Shown in pieces: positions 36,501 to 48,310 of a stretch of DNA of 64,000 nt; the first letter of the stretch is position 1; the number at the start of each line of letters is the position of its first letter. Made by a program: the position numbers and the translations under genes. The stretch is from Cryptomeria japonica (Eukaryota; Streptophyta; Pinopsida; Cupressales; Cupressaceae): positions 231,250,396-231,314,395 of the forward strand of contig NC_081406.1 in NCBI RefSeq assembly GCF_030272615.1, given 5' to 3'. The notes beneath the pieces are model-generated. The model worked only from the letters and a program-made list of their open reading frames with translations, searched no databases and was not told the DNA's origin.

Positions 36501-37988
36501 CCGACCTCTCTGGTAAATCAGTCCAGCTTGACTTTACTCGTTATAAATAGTCCCTTGTTAACAAGTTTACCAACCTTTTTTATGGACTTGTCCTGCCTGA
36601 CTACACTGCATCTCTTTAATTGTAAAATGTTGAATTCTTTACCGGAGATCGTGGGGTCTCTAAATATGCTGAAGATGATTAAGATAGTTTCCACAGGAGT
36701 GTCAACGATATCAATAACTGAAGACAGCTGTCCCAGCCTCGAATGGCTTGAACTTCACAATAATGATCATCTAAGGGATATTCAAACCCTGCCAACATCA
36801 ATGCGGACACTAAGGGTAAGTAGATGTAAAATGCTGAAGAAAATAATGGGTCTTCGCTGTTCAGCAAATCTTCAATTTCTTTGCATAAAATGGTGTCCGG
36901 AGTTAAATGAGATCGCAAGTTTTACAGATTTTCATTCCATCAAAGAGGTCAGGATAGAAGATTGCAACAAAGTTGTCAAAATCGAAGGGCTACAACATTC
37001 GAGGTCCTTGAAGGTAGAGATATATTCCACGGGAGTGGCAACGATATCAATAAGTGGAGACAGCTGTCCCAGCCTCGAAGCTCTCCAACTTGGCAACAAT
37101 GGTGATCTAGTGGATATCCAAACCCTGCCGACATCACTGCGGAGGCTAGAGGTATCCAACTCTAAATCGCTGAAGAAGATAATGGGTCTTCGCGGTCTAG
37201 CAAACCTTCAGTCTCTTTCTATAAGCAATTGTTCGGAGTTAAATGAGGTCTCAAGTTTTGCAGATTTCCAGTCCATCAAAGAGGTTAGGGTAAAAGATTG
37301 TGACAAAGTTATGAGAATCGAAGGGCTAGAGAATCTGAGGTCATTGGAGACGTTGGAGGTAAAGACATCATGGAAGTGCCAAGGCATACAAAGTTTGGAG
37401 GGCATGGAGAAATTGGAGAGATTGGTAATGGTAGCAGAGAACAGATCAGCTATTCAACGCTGCATTCAGACTATAAAGGTAATCAAAACTGTGGCTTGGT
37501 TATGTTAAAACATATAAATTGTGATGCAGTTAATTTTATTGGGTGGAATAATTTTGTTGCAGAAATGGCCAGGCGAGATGGTGATATGCGGAAGGGCAGT
37601 GAGTGGTGCAGAGTCGGTGATGAATTCTCTTTCCTGTCCCACCCTTACCATGCTGCCATTCAAAAAGATATGTAGAAGTCAATGGGAGGTAGAATGTGCG
37701 AAGACGAATGCTTCCGATGCGGTCGTCGTATGTTTCCTTGTAAATTCATCCGCATATAGTGGATTCTATATGAATGTTAGTGGTCGGCCGGTAATCAAAG
37801 ATGTGCGATTGAGAGAGGGGAAATGGGTGATTGTAGTTGTGTTGAGACAAGAAATAGACTTGCTTTTTGGGAAAGTTTGTTTGTATGCATCAGGAAGGAA
37901 GAGTGAGGTTAAGAGAGGAATGATGTTGATGGGAGAGGAAGGAAGAGTGCTAGGGGGAATTACACGATTCTGGCCATTGTTCATCTAA
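33587..37988 (+). CDS. TIR-NBS-LRR (TNL) disease-resistance protein, 5 exons, intact
   Basis: Intracellular immune receptor. My exon model is 33587-34116, 34237-35326, 35443-35775, 35874-37478 and 37563-37988. All introns (120, 116, 98 and 84 bp) are GT-AG and the frame stays open for 1327 residues. The TIR domain (about 30-170) starts SFDVFINHCGSDVK and holds WCLAEL with the putative NADase glutamate at residue 104. The NB-ARC domain has P-loop GMGGAGKTT (238-246), kinase-2 LIVLDDVD (about 315), VIVTTRD, GLPL (about 400), FMDVACFF and MHD (506-508). Leucine-rich repeats run from about 655 to 1150, with a 112-residue internal duplication. The last exon encodes a conifer-type post-LRR tail (KWPGEMVICGRAVSGAES). 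The P-loop region is where miR482/2118 family small RNAs usually target NLR transcripts (family knowledge; not shown here). It is the only intact gene here. Confidence 0.93.
36690..37361 (+). repeat. 336-bp (112-codon) tandem duplication within the TNL LRR
   Basis: STGVSTISIT, SCPSLEWLEL, DIQTLPTSM and LKKIMGLR in the first unit recur as STGVATISIS, SCPSLEALQL, DIQTLPTSL and LKKIMGLR in the second, with nucleotide landmarks tccacaggag (36690) and tccacgggag (37026) exactly 336 bp apart. The duplication keeps the frame and adds several LRRs at the C-terminal end of the repeat domain. Confidence 0.9.
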
Positions 37989-39940
37989 TATGTGTAACTT
38001 TCCAAATTTCCATTGATGCGAGACAAAAAGTTTAAATTAAATAAAAGAATATTTATTTTGCAAGAATAGTCATTTAGTGTTGAAGATAATTAGATAAATT
38101 TAAAAATAAAAATAAAAATATTTTAAAAATATTTTTAAAATTAGAGATATGACTTTTGGATTATTTTATTTATTTTAAAATTATTGTATTTAATTATATA
38201 ATTATTTTTATTTATTGAAAGTTATGTTATTTTAATTTAGATTTATTTAATAAATTATTTTATTTTTATTTATGCAAGAGTTGGTTTATAGTTTTAGGTT
38301 TTTAAAAAAATATATAGATTATGTTTTATTTTTTAATATATACAATCATGATCTTTAATGTCATTATAAGATGTCTCTCAACATACTTAATTTAGATAAA
38401 TTAGAGCTAGGAATTGCTAAATTGAAATATTGTTGGAAGAATACATGTTGATAGACATGGCACCAATAAATTTAGAAATAATGATGATAGATAAAGGTTC
38501 ATGCTCCATAAAAGTTGATGAAGAGTAAATGTCGATGTCCAAGTACAAATAATTAATAATACTAGTATGTTGAATGTTTTAGTCAATGTGGGTCAAATTT
38601 GATCTTCTCAACTCAACCTTGAGAGGATTACATGAATTATTTAATGTGTGATTAATCTATAATTTATATGATCATCTTGATAAGATGCAAACTTATAAAA
38701 CTCATTTCACCTTAATTCTCTCGTATTTGAATTCTTGAAAGGATGGTGCTATTTTAAAGTATCATTAGTGAGTACGGTTGATTATTAGGGCCAAGTCCAT
38801 AGACAGAGTAGTTTTATGATCTTAAGAGAATAAGTCACAACCCATTTTGATTAGATTGAACATCTCACATTAAATATTTAAATTTTGGATGTGTTGATCA
38901 AAGTTGAACCTTATTATGAATAGTGGGAAAAATTATGATGAGTATAATATTTGATTTTGATCTTGTTTATATGGGTACCAACATAAATTAATGTTTTTCT
39001 TTTTTCCATGATTGCACAAGCAAGTCAACACCCTCATAAGAAAGAGAATATAATTGAAGATAGAAAAAGCTTAGCATCTTGAAAATGAATGGCTATGATC
39101 GAATGCACACACAATCACTTAGGAATTATTAAACAGTTATTTTAATTATTTGGATAATTGAGTAGGTATGTCTTATTTTAAATCATTCTTGAATCACAAA
39201 ATATGCAATTACAAAGAAATAAATACCAAGAATCTTGAAGAAGAGTCCCACGAGACAATGAATCCACAAAAGCTTGATGTATTGAAATATGTACTAGCAA
39301 ATCACTAGCACTCAAATCCACTATCTTCGCAAAATGTATCTTTGGACAAAGAAAAAAAGATTTTAAAACTGAAGTAAACTATTAAAACTATGTTATGAGC
39401 CTCAAATCATTAACATGAAGACCTTTACAATGTCTTGAAAACATGAATTTATAGGAGATCTCCTCATTTCTAGGAACTAACTTGTCCAAAATTCCTACTT
39501 TTTAGGAAGTTCAACCAACATGCAAGATGCTGACCTTAACTCATTCTAAGCTTAACACCCCCAAATTAGCAAGACGAAGTCGTCAATTGGAAGTAAAGAG
39601 ATGCTAAGTTGGAACTGATTTTGACAACTCACACTTACCTCTATGTCCTTTGTATACTACTGCTAATTACATGCATGCAAAGGAAGAGGAGACGAGACTA
39701 CAATATGAAGAAGAAAACTCACCATTTTGGTTGTAGTTCACTATCTGTGCTTTGTTGCTTTCCTACCATGTAGATAGGATTTCCATGTCAATACTAAGAA
39801 TTAACTAGAAATTGACTCTCCATTCCATGCTTGATCAAAATTCAAAATTTCAAATCCTACGAGAATAAAGCCTTCTCAAGCCTTTCCTTATACTCTTCAT
39901 AGTTTTCCAAACATTGGCCTAGGGACTACTCATCGGGACC
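37989..39940. other. AT-rich 3' spacer of the TNL gene
   Basis: 38040-38345 is extremely AT-rich with A/T-only runs and short self-complementary stretches (aaaaatatttt). No gene was recognised to 39940. Confidence 0.5.
38040..38045 (+). terminator. Polyadenylation signal AATAAA of the TNL gene
   Basis: AATAAA lies 52 bp after the TAA stop codon, in a strongly AT-rich 3' flank. Confidence 0.5.
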
Positions 39941-41513
39941 ATCTATTTATTCTATCTGAAACTTAGCAACTCTAATTGCCTCTTTCAACTTACCAAGTGT
40001 ATCCTCTAAGGTTTCCACCACCTTCGTGACATGGTCAGTAGCAATGATCATTTCTATGCACTCATTGAGGACATGTTCATCAAACTTCCTATTTAGGCCA
40101 AACTTCTCCTCCACCCTTCTATCCCATTCAGATAGAACAACTTCCATGGTATCTAAGCAACCCACATCTCACCTGTGGAAATGAGCCTTTACATTGGTTG
40201 TTATGTAGTCCTCATATGCCTAATGTTCATTCAGCACGGGGTAGTGACTTGTTACTATGTCACTCCTATAATTAACCATGATTTATAACTTGAACTCCAA
40301 CTTGTCTAGACAACTCTATATGAAACCACACTCCTCATCTCCTACGAGATTTTTTGAACTTTGATTTCATACTCAGTCATTCCTTTTATTTTATTCATAA
40401 ATCGATTTTCTCTCCGAGATTTTGAGAATTTTGGTCCCATTCATTAGCAAGGGCTAACATAACCAATTCTAGTTCACATTCCTCCTCATACATGTCATAA
40501 GACTTGGTAATTAATGACTTGATCTTGTTCATATGTTCTATAACCCATGTATCCATTGTTGTGGCCTTTCCATTCATGGCATATAGTGAGTCAATCTTTA
40601 TCTTTGGGATCAAAGGAGGTACCTGTACTCTTGAGGACTGAGAGGCTAAAGGAGCAACAACATCCTTGAAGAATTGTTCGAAATATGCAACTTTGGCTTT
40701 CAACTCCTGTTTTGATAGATATTCCTTATGCATTATTTATTTGGGTGTTTTAGTGGCTACATTGACAGTTGCCACTTCTCCCCATTTGGTTTTCTTTCTC
40801 AATTTTAGTATAGAGACTTGATAATACAAGGGATTCATTTCTTGGGGATCTTTGTCTATTATAGGAGCAACAATGTCAACAAACACTTCTCCTTGAGAAT
40901 CTCTAGAATTAGAGTATATGGTCCTTGCCTTATTTGGATTTCTTGGAGCCTCAACCTCTTTGATCATATCTTCAATACTTACTCTCTTAAGCATTGTTTT
41001 CTTCTTCATTTGGAGATTAAGCTGTAACCATTGAGGAAAATATGAATTATATTGAATTTGAGATGAAAACCCTCCTACAAAAGAGCCTAGTCTTGTGTGT
41101 TAATGGATGGTGATTGTTTCGATGCCTCATGTTGTTCCTTAGGAAGAGGGTTCTTTGGAGGTGGTCAAGAAAGATCTTCCTCTTCCTCTTCTTCTTGTAT
41201 CTTTGCCAATTCCTCTCTTCTTATTTTCCTAAACTTCATCAACTTTGATCAAGCTTGATCCTATTGTGTCAACACCATTTTAGCATCCTTTGTATCCACA
41301 TCTATCTCCATTATCCTTTGTTCTTGGCTCGGTTCTATTCAAGAGTGATGACTAGAACCTAAGGAATAGTCACCTCTTGAATGGTCAATATTGATATATA
41401 TTACTATTGTTGCTCGACCATTGTTGATTTCTTGGATGATGATGGCTCTTGTGTTACTTGAGGAGGAGGATTTTTTTCTTTTTAGGGCCAACCACTTGAG
41501 CCACGATCCTTTT

Positions 41514-42875
41514 TGTTAGGTTTTTTTAGGCAAACTAGAGATATAAACAATATTTAATATAATGTAGAATAAGATAGGAAAAATAACAAAACACAATAAC
41601 ATAGAGATTTAACATGGTTCACCCAATGTGGCCTACATCTACTAGAGAAATAGCCATCCACTTATTTTCTATTATCTAGTGAAGAACAAATTACAATATG
41701 ATATCTTTTTCATTACATAGCCACTTACTTATAAGCCTTTTTGGCAGTTTACAAAGGTTGGCTTACATACCAAAACCCTAGCCGAATCCTTTATGAAATA
41801 ATGGGAAATTTTTGGCTTTAAGGGCATTGCCCTCAAAACCCTCGACTAGGGGTTTTTCCCCCAATGCCCACATTGGGGGGACAAGACCTCGTAGGAGGGT
41901 CTCTACCCCCTGCACTCTCTTGTTAAATAATCAGGGGGGCAAATGCGGCTAACAAATTTACCAAAATTTAAGCTCAACAACATGACCAATTGCCACATAC
42001 AAATGAACTCCCACTTAGAGATTGATCAGGCTCCATACCAAACAATCTCCCACTTGGAGAAACATCTATGACAAACACCGCTGCATTTGTAGCTCCCACT
42101 AGATTGACACACCTAGACGTAGCTTGTTTCTCATCTCCAATAGTATCATGCTTGAAGGCCAATACAAACTAAGCAAGGAGTAAGTTTTTATTGAGTTACT
42201 GTCTTGGTCAACATATTTGCATGATTATTGGTAGTGTGTATCTTCTCCAACTTCAACTATCCATCCTCTACTACAAAGCATATGAAATGGTACCTAAGCT
42301 ATATATGTTTTTTCTTAGAGTGAAGGGCTGAATTATTTGCAAGATGAATGACACTATGATTATCACTGTATAACCTTCTATTCTCCTACTGCTTGCCCAA
42401 TTCTCCATAAACCATTGTAAACAGATCACCTCCTTACTAGCCTCTATAGTAGCAACATATTCTGCTTTTGTGGTGGAGAGTGCAACAACCTTTTGCAACC
42501 ATGAAATTCAACTAGCTATTGTTCCACCTAAAATAAACACATACCTTGTTTTGCTCCTCTTGCTATCACTATCTCCTACTAGATCTGAGTCAACATATCC
42601 CTGGAGAGTAGAATTAGAACCTCCAAAACATAATTATTGTGTAGTATTACCTCTCAAATACCCGAGAATCCACTTTATTACATTCCAATTCTCTTTTCTG
42701 GGATTGTTCATTTACCTGCACTCACAACTCCCATTACTCTACTTCTTATACCCCCTGGTTAAATTATGGGGAAGCGTGACTGACAAAGCTACCAATATTT
42801 AAGCCCAACAACATGATTAGTCACTGCATACCAACAATCTCCCACTTGGAGACAGATTAGGCTCCATACCAAACA
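41514..42875 (-). mobile_element. Internally deleted Copia element with perfect target duplication
   Basis: It is flanked by ctttt at 41509-41513 and 42876-42880. Minus orientation: the 5' LTR starts TGTTTGGTATGGAGCC at 42875 but keeps only about its first 110 bp; then comes a Copia pol C-terminus, then the PPT-like aagtgggaga and the complete 3' LTR (42044-41514, ending CCTAACA). Both LTRs share the TTTGGTATGGAGCC start and a downstream block around ttaagcccaacaacatg. Most of gag-pol is missing. The family is Ty1/Copia by its RNase H. Confidence 0.85.
42271..42740 (-). pseudogene. Copia RNase H fragment
   Basis: Minus-strand reading gives WILGYLRG, LQGYVDSDLVGD and then LQKVVALSTTKAEYVATIEA with VICLQWFME, the diagnostic Copia RNase H segment (SxSSTEAEY-like). 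It is frameshifted after about 42360. It is the only coding part left in the deleted element. Confidence 0.85.
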
Positions 42876-44846
42876 CTTTTCTCATCTATTTTTGTCTCTT
42901 CATCATCCTCATCATCTTCCATGTCATGGATTTTTGGTTTGTTTTCTTGTGAAGGTGGTTGAATTTCTGAGGACATTGTAGCTACACTATGACTTTCTTC
43001 TTCTTCTTCCCTTCTTTGAGAATTAGTCCTATATCATTCTTGGAGGAGCTATTGTTGCTTGTGCAACTATTGCAAGTCCTGTCATTACTCCTACCTCTAA
43101 AATTGTTTTAAGGAACTTTCTTCTTGCATTTGTTCATCTAGTTTTTTCTTAATCACTCCTACTTCCTCTTCATCCATGAGATCCTCATCCTAACCTCCTT
43201 TATCCCTCTTACTCTTCTTCTTCTTTCTCTCATATTACGTAGTCACTTTAGGCTGAGGGTTATCTTTGGGTTTTTTCTTCTTACCCTTTTCTTTTGACTT
43301 GCTTGGCATAGATGAGAGCCTTAAGTTTATTCATTGTGTACTCATGTTGATCATCTTGAGTGTCAGACCTTCAATTTTGGTATTCTCCTTTCTAGACCAC
43401 CTAATTGAGGCAAGGGGTCTTTGAGCTACTTGATGTGTTTCATAGATGGGATCTATGATTTATCCATTGTCCAAGAATCTCTCTAGGATATCCTTCATTA
43501 TTTTGAATGCTCTCATTTGAAATATTGTTAGTCTATAGTATCTACACATCTAGGCTTCAAAACTATCTTGCATCTTGGCCTAGAAATCTTCTAAGGTAGG
43601 TACATAATCTTGAAATGAGTTAGGAATCAAAGCTTTTAATTTACTCGTTGGATCATAAATAGTCCCCCTTGATTCATACTCCTTAATGTTTAAAGCTTGT
43701 AGTTCATGAATTATTGTCTTAGATGCATGCAGATTAGGGCACTTGTAAAATTCAAGCTTGAAAGGAAAACCTACTCCAGACTTGTGTTTTAAAGTCATCA
43801 ATGCTTGCACCTCCACTATTTGCTTGGAGAATTCCAATAAAATGATTTATGTTTGCAATATCTTGGTACCAAGAAAGGATGATAATGGAATCCGCTCAAT
43901 TTGATATAAGTGGACTTAGGGTTTTCGATGAAATAAGTCCCCCATGTCTTCACTAGTTCCATTGCTTCTTTTGATAGGCAGTATCCCACATCTCTTGTGA
44001 GTTTGATAATAATTGCATCTAAGAATGCATCATTAACTCTTATGAAGTGATCATTTGATGGCTTTAAGTGCAGTTGGCGAAGGTTCTCCCATGGCAAGAT
44101 ATTACCTAGAACTTCGTCCATTCTCTCTTTTGTATCTAATCCAAGGAATACTCCTCTTCAAGAAACCAACCAAATTACATAAGTCATAAAGAAATTCTTT
44201 ATCTTAAGAACCTTTTTGATCTGCTCATCCAAGTTATTTGAAATGATCTGTGCCCAATCAAAGTGGTACTCACCTTTTAGGATAGTGAAGATGTAATAAT
44301 ACATCCATGAGGAATAAAACTTAGAACATTCTTTCCCAAATGCTCTGCTAAGTTGTATAATAAGTTCTATCATCGCATCCTTGCAATCTAACTTGTAAAT
44401 ATTATCAATGACCTTATTATCAGACTTGAGAGGTTGTTTTAGCCATGTCTTATTCAAATAATCCTTATACTTATCTTCATTCTTAGAGTAATTAGATAAG
44501 GATTCTTCTTATGTATCTTGTAAAGATTGATCAAATTGTAGTATCTTGAATGTTTGGGCTATCATAGTTGTGGATAAGTCCATAATTACATTTCCTTTAC
44601 CATCCAAACATTGCCTTGTAGCCTCATTGTAATGTTGAGAAATTACCATGATCAACTCTGTTGATTGGACTTTTTGAGGAAATACAATCTCATGTGGTAA
44701 TCCGAGCCTCTCCTTTCTTAGGTAAGAAATGTTAGCATCTTTGTCCCATATGGCTGGCCTTATTGCTTCCATATCTATGTGGCCTATTTCTATGCCTGTC
44801 ACCCATTGCACCTCATTTTCCATCCTTGACAAAGTGGGTTGACCCT

Positions 44847-46038
44847 TGTATAGATTGTGAAGGGTGAAAAATTAGGGTTTCACCCAATGATGTAGTAAAA
44901 CCATTATTTTTTGCTTAGGAACCATCACATTAGGGAAAGCTAGAGTTTGATAGATATATCCTTGCTAGATCTAGATTATGATAAGATTATAGGGGTTTAA
45001 GATGTGCCTCTTCTTTCCCTTTAAATTGAATTGATTTGATTAATAATATTGAATTCAGGGTAAATGTATGTAAGTTAAATCAAATATGCACAAACAGTGA
45101 GCTACAATCATCAAAATGGAGCTATGAACCTAGATCTGAGCAATATGTGAGTGTTCAGATCTATTCCAAGAAGGTCGTCCTGAATTGTCAAGACTGGAAT
45201 ACTCGTCACTTTGGTCCTTCAAAATTTTCATCGTCCAAAGGGAATTTGTTTGTCTCTATGAATATGTTGATCTTGAAAATTACAGATTTGTACCTATTCT
45301 TGCACACAATAGAGAAGTGAGAATGGTTGGGAATAGGGGTTTGCCTTAGGTCAAACCCTGGTTTTGAAATTAACCATGAAATAGAATTGAAATGTAATGG
45401 AAATTATTTCCTTTTGAGGGAAATGATGAAAATGTCTAAAACACTAATTATATACCTTTTTATGAATTTGTGTTTGTCTTCACAAGGAATTAGGGTTTCA
45501 TGTAGATAGTCTTCATAAAACATAGAACATGAATGCAATCTCTAATGCTTGAATCTTGAATTTACTTTTTCTCCAATGCTTGAAAGAAGACTGATCTTTC
45601 TTGCTCACTTCAATTTGAATGAATGCTTGATTGATCAGATGTTGAATTGATTGAATGTATATCAAAATGAGAGGGCTATACCTCCTTTTACACATGCTTA
45701 GTTGAATTTGAATTTTTTTTTAATTTTTCGACATGAGCTGACACGGGATCTGAGTTCCTACCCATTTTATGTTACCATCATGAGGCCCCACAATGGGTCC
45801 TTTTGAAGAGGAACAAGGCACTGGGTGCTCCGGTCCTTGAGGACCAGGGTGCTAGCACCCTAGTCCTGGACATAAGAGTCCTAGGATATTGGGGGGAGAA
45901 GTGTAGAACATGAAAATTTGAGTGAAAATGCATGGTGTGAGCACAATCAAGGCTTCAATCAGGCCTTAGGGGATGAACACCAAGGTGAGGGCCCAAGTGA
46001 GGACAAAATTATAAGGGAATATAATTTAGGATGCTACA
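44847..46038 (-). mobile_element. 3' LTR, family A copy 3
   Basis: It begins TGTAGCATCCTAAATTATA at 46038 (minus strand) and is preceded by a PPT-like tract. The left end is near 44847, placed by alignment with copy 1 (gcttaggaaccatcacatt corresponds to acttaggaccattacattc). It shares the ttgggaataggggttt/gtcaaaccctgg block with copy 1 and has a hairpin-rich GC segment at 45830-45880. The length of ~1190 bp matches copies 1, 2 and 4. Confidence 0.75.
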
Positions 46039-46053
46039 TTTAGCACCCACTTT
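46039..46053 (-). other. Polypurine tract of the gag-protease element
   Basis: On the minus strand aaagtgggtgctaaa directly precedes TGTAGCATCC of the LTR. It marks this LTR as the 3' LTR of an element whose interior extends to the right. Confidence 0.6.
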
Positions 46054-47699
46054 AGTGAGAGTATTAGATTAAGTATACTCTCGACAAAGTATAAAGGTTT
46101 GTATTGAAAACTTTTATCAAGACATCAAAGAGACAAGACACACTAAGCCCTCAAGGGTCTTTAAGATCTTACTACTTCAACATCAAGATAAAAGGGACAT
46201 CAAAAGAAATGAGGAGAGAAACATGACTGCTAGCTTAGTAAGGTTCGCTTACTATGAGTCATAAAAAAAGAAAAAAACCAAATTACAAAGAAAAAGGTGT
46301 AGTTTGCAAAGTAACTTGAGTATCGAGACATGTGATAGTGTGTGCATAAAGTGAAACATTGAGTGGAGTGTATGCCCCCATGTTAAAGTGATTACATACG
46401 ACTTACATCCAAAAGACAAGCACATTACCATAATGATATGCCACCAAGAAAGGAAAAATCAAAGGATAATGGTCACAAAACATAAAACACATAAGGGATC
46501 CACTAACTTTGGGGTCAAATTGCTCTTGTGATAAATAATCTATAACATGAATATGTATGTATTGAATTGACCTCATCCCTCAAAGGAAGTAGAACCACAA
46601 GCACAATGGAAGAAGGGAACATGTGCCTTTTGAGTCAACATGGAAGAGACCGAAAGAGAGATCTCAATGCTTTGCATTGTCCCCAAGTAGATAACACAAG
46701 GGGCAACAAATAGAAGAATTGAGATTCAGATAGAAGAATGTCACAATAGATTCAGTCTCTTTATTACCTCGTACCAATAGAGTGACAAGAGTCATCCAAA
46801 GAGAACCTAACATAACATAAAAACACATCACGAGGAAACACATTACGAACAAGCAAGTGAGGAGAGAGAATCTATGACTCAAATTAAGCTAATCAAGCAA
46901 ATTATCTACCTCCCAATCTTACTGATTATTGTTTTGGGAAGGTGGATAAGATGCAAGAGGAGAAACTTCGAGCACGGTAGATGGAGCTACTACAAGTTCC
47001 AAACAAGGACCATACTCTAATTATGAGTCATTTGGTCTATCAGTAGGAGCTAGGATTAATGATTTTGAAGACTTTTAGATAAATCATTGTCAACATCAAC
47101 AAGCTCGTATTCATCATTGGAATCATTAGCATCAACATTGTTATCATCAACATCATTTTCATCCATTTCTTCCTCAAGATTAATAAAAATAGAATCTCTA
47201 ATACAAGTAGAACATGAACCATAATCTTTCTTAAGCATTTTTTAATCTTGGTGATTTAGGTTGAAATTGCTCCCTAGGGTTAGGTGAAGCTTGAAAAATG
47301 GGACTAACTCAATATTTGGTGTCTTCGGGGAGGAAATGGATTGAAAAACAATTTGATGAGCCTTAACACGCGATCTCCACCGATGTTCTCTTGCATAATG
47401 GTTTCTTTTAGTTTTAGACGAGGGTTGTCAAGGTTTTGGATCAATGGAAATACACTTCTTCTCTTCCTTTAAAGGAGAGGGAATGGGAGAAGGTCTACTA
47501 GATTGAAAAATAGGAGATGTCAGGTGCTTCCCTTTATAAGATGTAGGAGGCAGAACTATGACACATATAGGGGGAATAAAAGGTATAAGAAGGAGACCGA
47601 GTGCATCATGAGGAGGAGGAATAGGTCTAGATTCACTAGGCTTAATGATAAGATCATAATAGTCTTCCACTTTTCATAAGATTGGAAGAATGCATCACT

Positions 47700-48270
47700 T
47701 CAAGGTTTAAGAGGCCCAACTTGTTTAGGCCAAAAATAATCAAGGGTGACATCTCCATGCCTCACCATGGATTGATACACACTATGATTGATCGTTATGA
47801 TTTTTTCATTATAAGGAAATTTTAAACATTTATGAATAGTAGAAGGGATCACTTTCATGGAAGAGAGCCAAGGATATCCCAACTTCACACTAAATTGATC
47901 GAATGTAGGAATGATAGAAAAAGTGACATCTAGGAACTTAGCACCAACCTCTACAGGAAGAGTAATAGAACCAATATTAGGGCAAGAGAAACCATAATAC
48001 ACCTTGACCAATACTTAAGATTTATCATATGTTACTTGATGCAATTATAAAGTATAAATATATTCTTCAGTGATCGCATTCACCATACATGTTGGATCAA
48101 TGAACACCCCTCCTGGGAGTTTGTCTTTGATCTTCACAGTGATATATAGTGGGCCATCATGTGCAATGATAGTCTCACTAGGATCAAAGGTAATGCATAG
48201 GTCCTTAGGAGGTGTAGGTTAATCAACAAGATTCACCACATTATTAGACTCAATACCAAGGTCATTAGGA
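47700..48270 (-). pseudogene. Retroelement aspartic protease region
   Basis: Minus-strand reading gives GPLYITVKIKDK, GGVFIDPTCMVNAITEEY (in place of the usual D-S/T-G loop context) and then PVEVGAKFLDVTFSIIPT and FSVKLGYPWL, in several frames with TAG and TAA breaks. The LGxPWL motif is typical of Ty3-type retropepsins. It would process the gag precursor; this copy is inactive. Confidence 0.65.
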
Positions 48271-48295
48271 GAATATGCAAGAGGCTCTTGGACTC

Positions 48296-48310
48296 AACCA
48301 CATTAGTAGA
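48296..48310. repeat. 15-bp target duplication, left copy
   Basis: aaccacattagtaga is identical to 50303-50317 and brackets the 1992-bp insert. Joining the two sides restores the gag-protease reading (HSTNVV followed by ESKSL). Confidence 0.9.

Larger units (their letters stand above)
39940..44846 (-). pseudogene. Repeat-borne protein gene of unknown function (split by a Copia element)
   Basis: Minus-strand frames 44832-44509, 44457-44158, 44121-43816 and 43837-43580, and after an interruption 41009-40737, 40733-40395 and 40165-39947, appear to be consecutive parts of one protein. The N-terminal part (IRPAIWDKDANISYLRKE, CLDGKGNVIMDLS, HFDWAQIISNNLDEQI, KEAMELVKTWG) resembles hypothetical proteins that I recall being common in conifer repeats. 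The C-terminal part is charged and Pro/Glu-rich. Breaks are TAG or TAA stops and frameshifts. The function is unknown; I would not call it a host gene. Confidence 0.5.

Noticed and set aside
46039..46043. Family-A copy 3 as a solo LTR
   Set aside because: The base string tttag on the right has no match on the left edge, and a polypurine tract adjoins the LTR, so it is better read as a 3' LTR.
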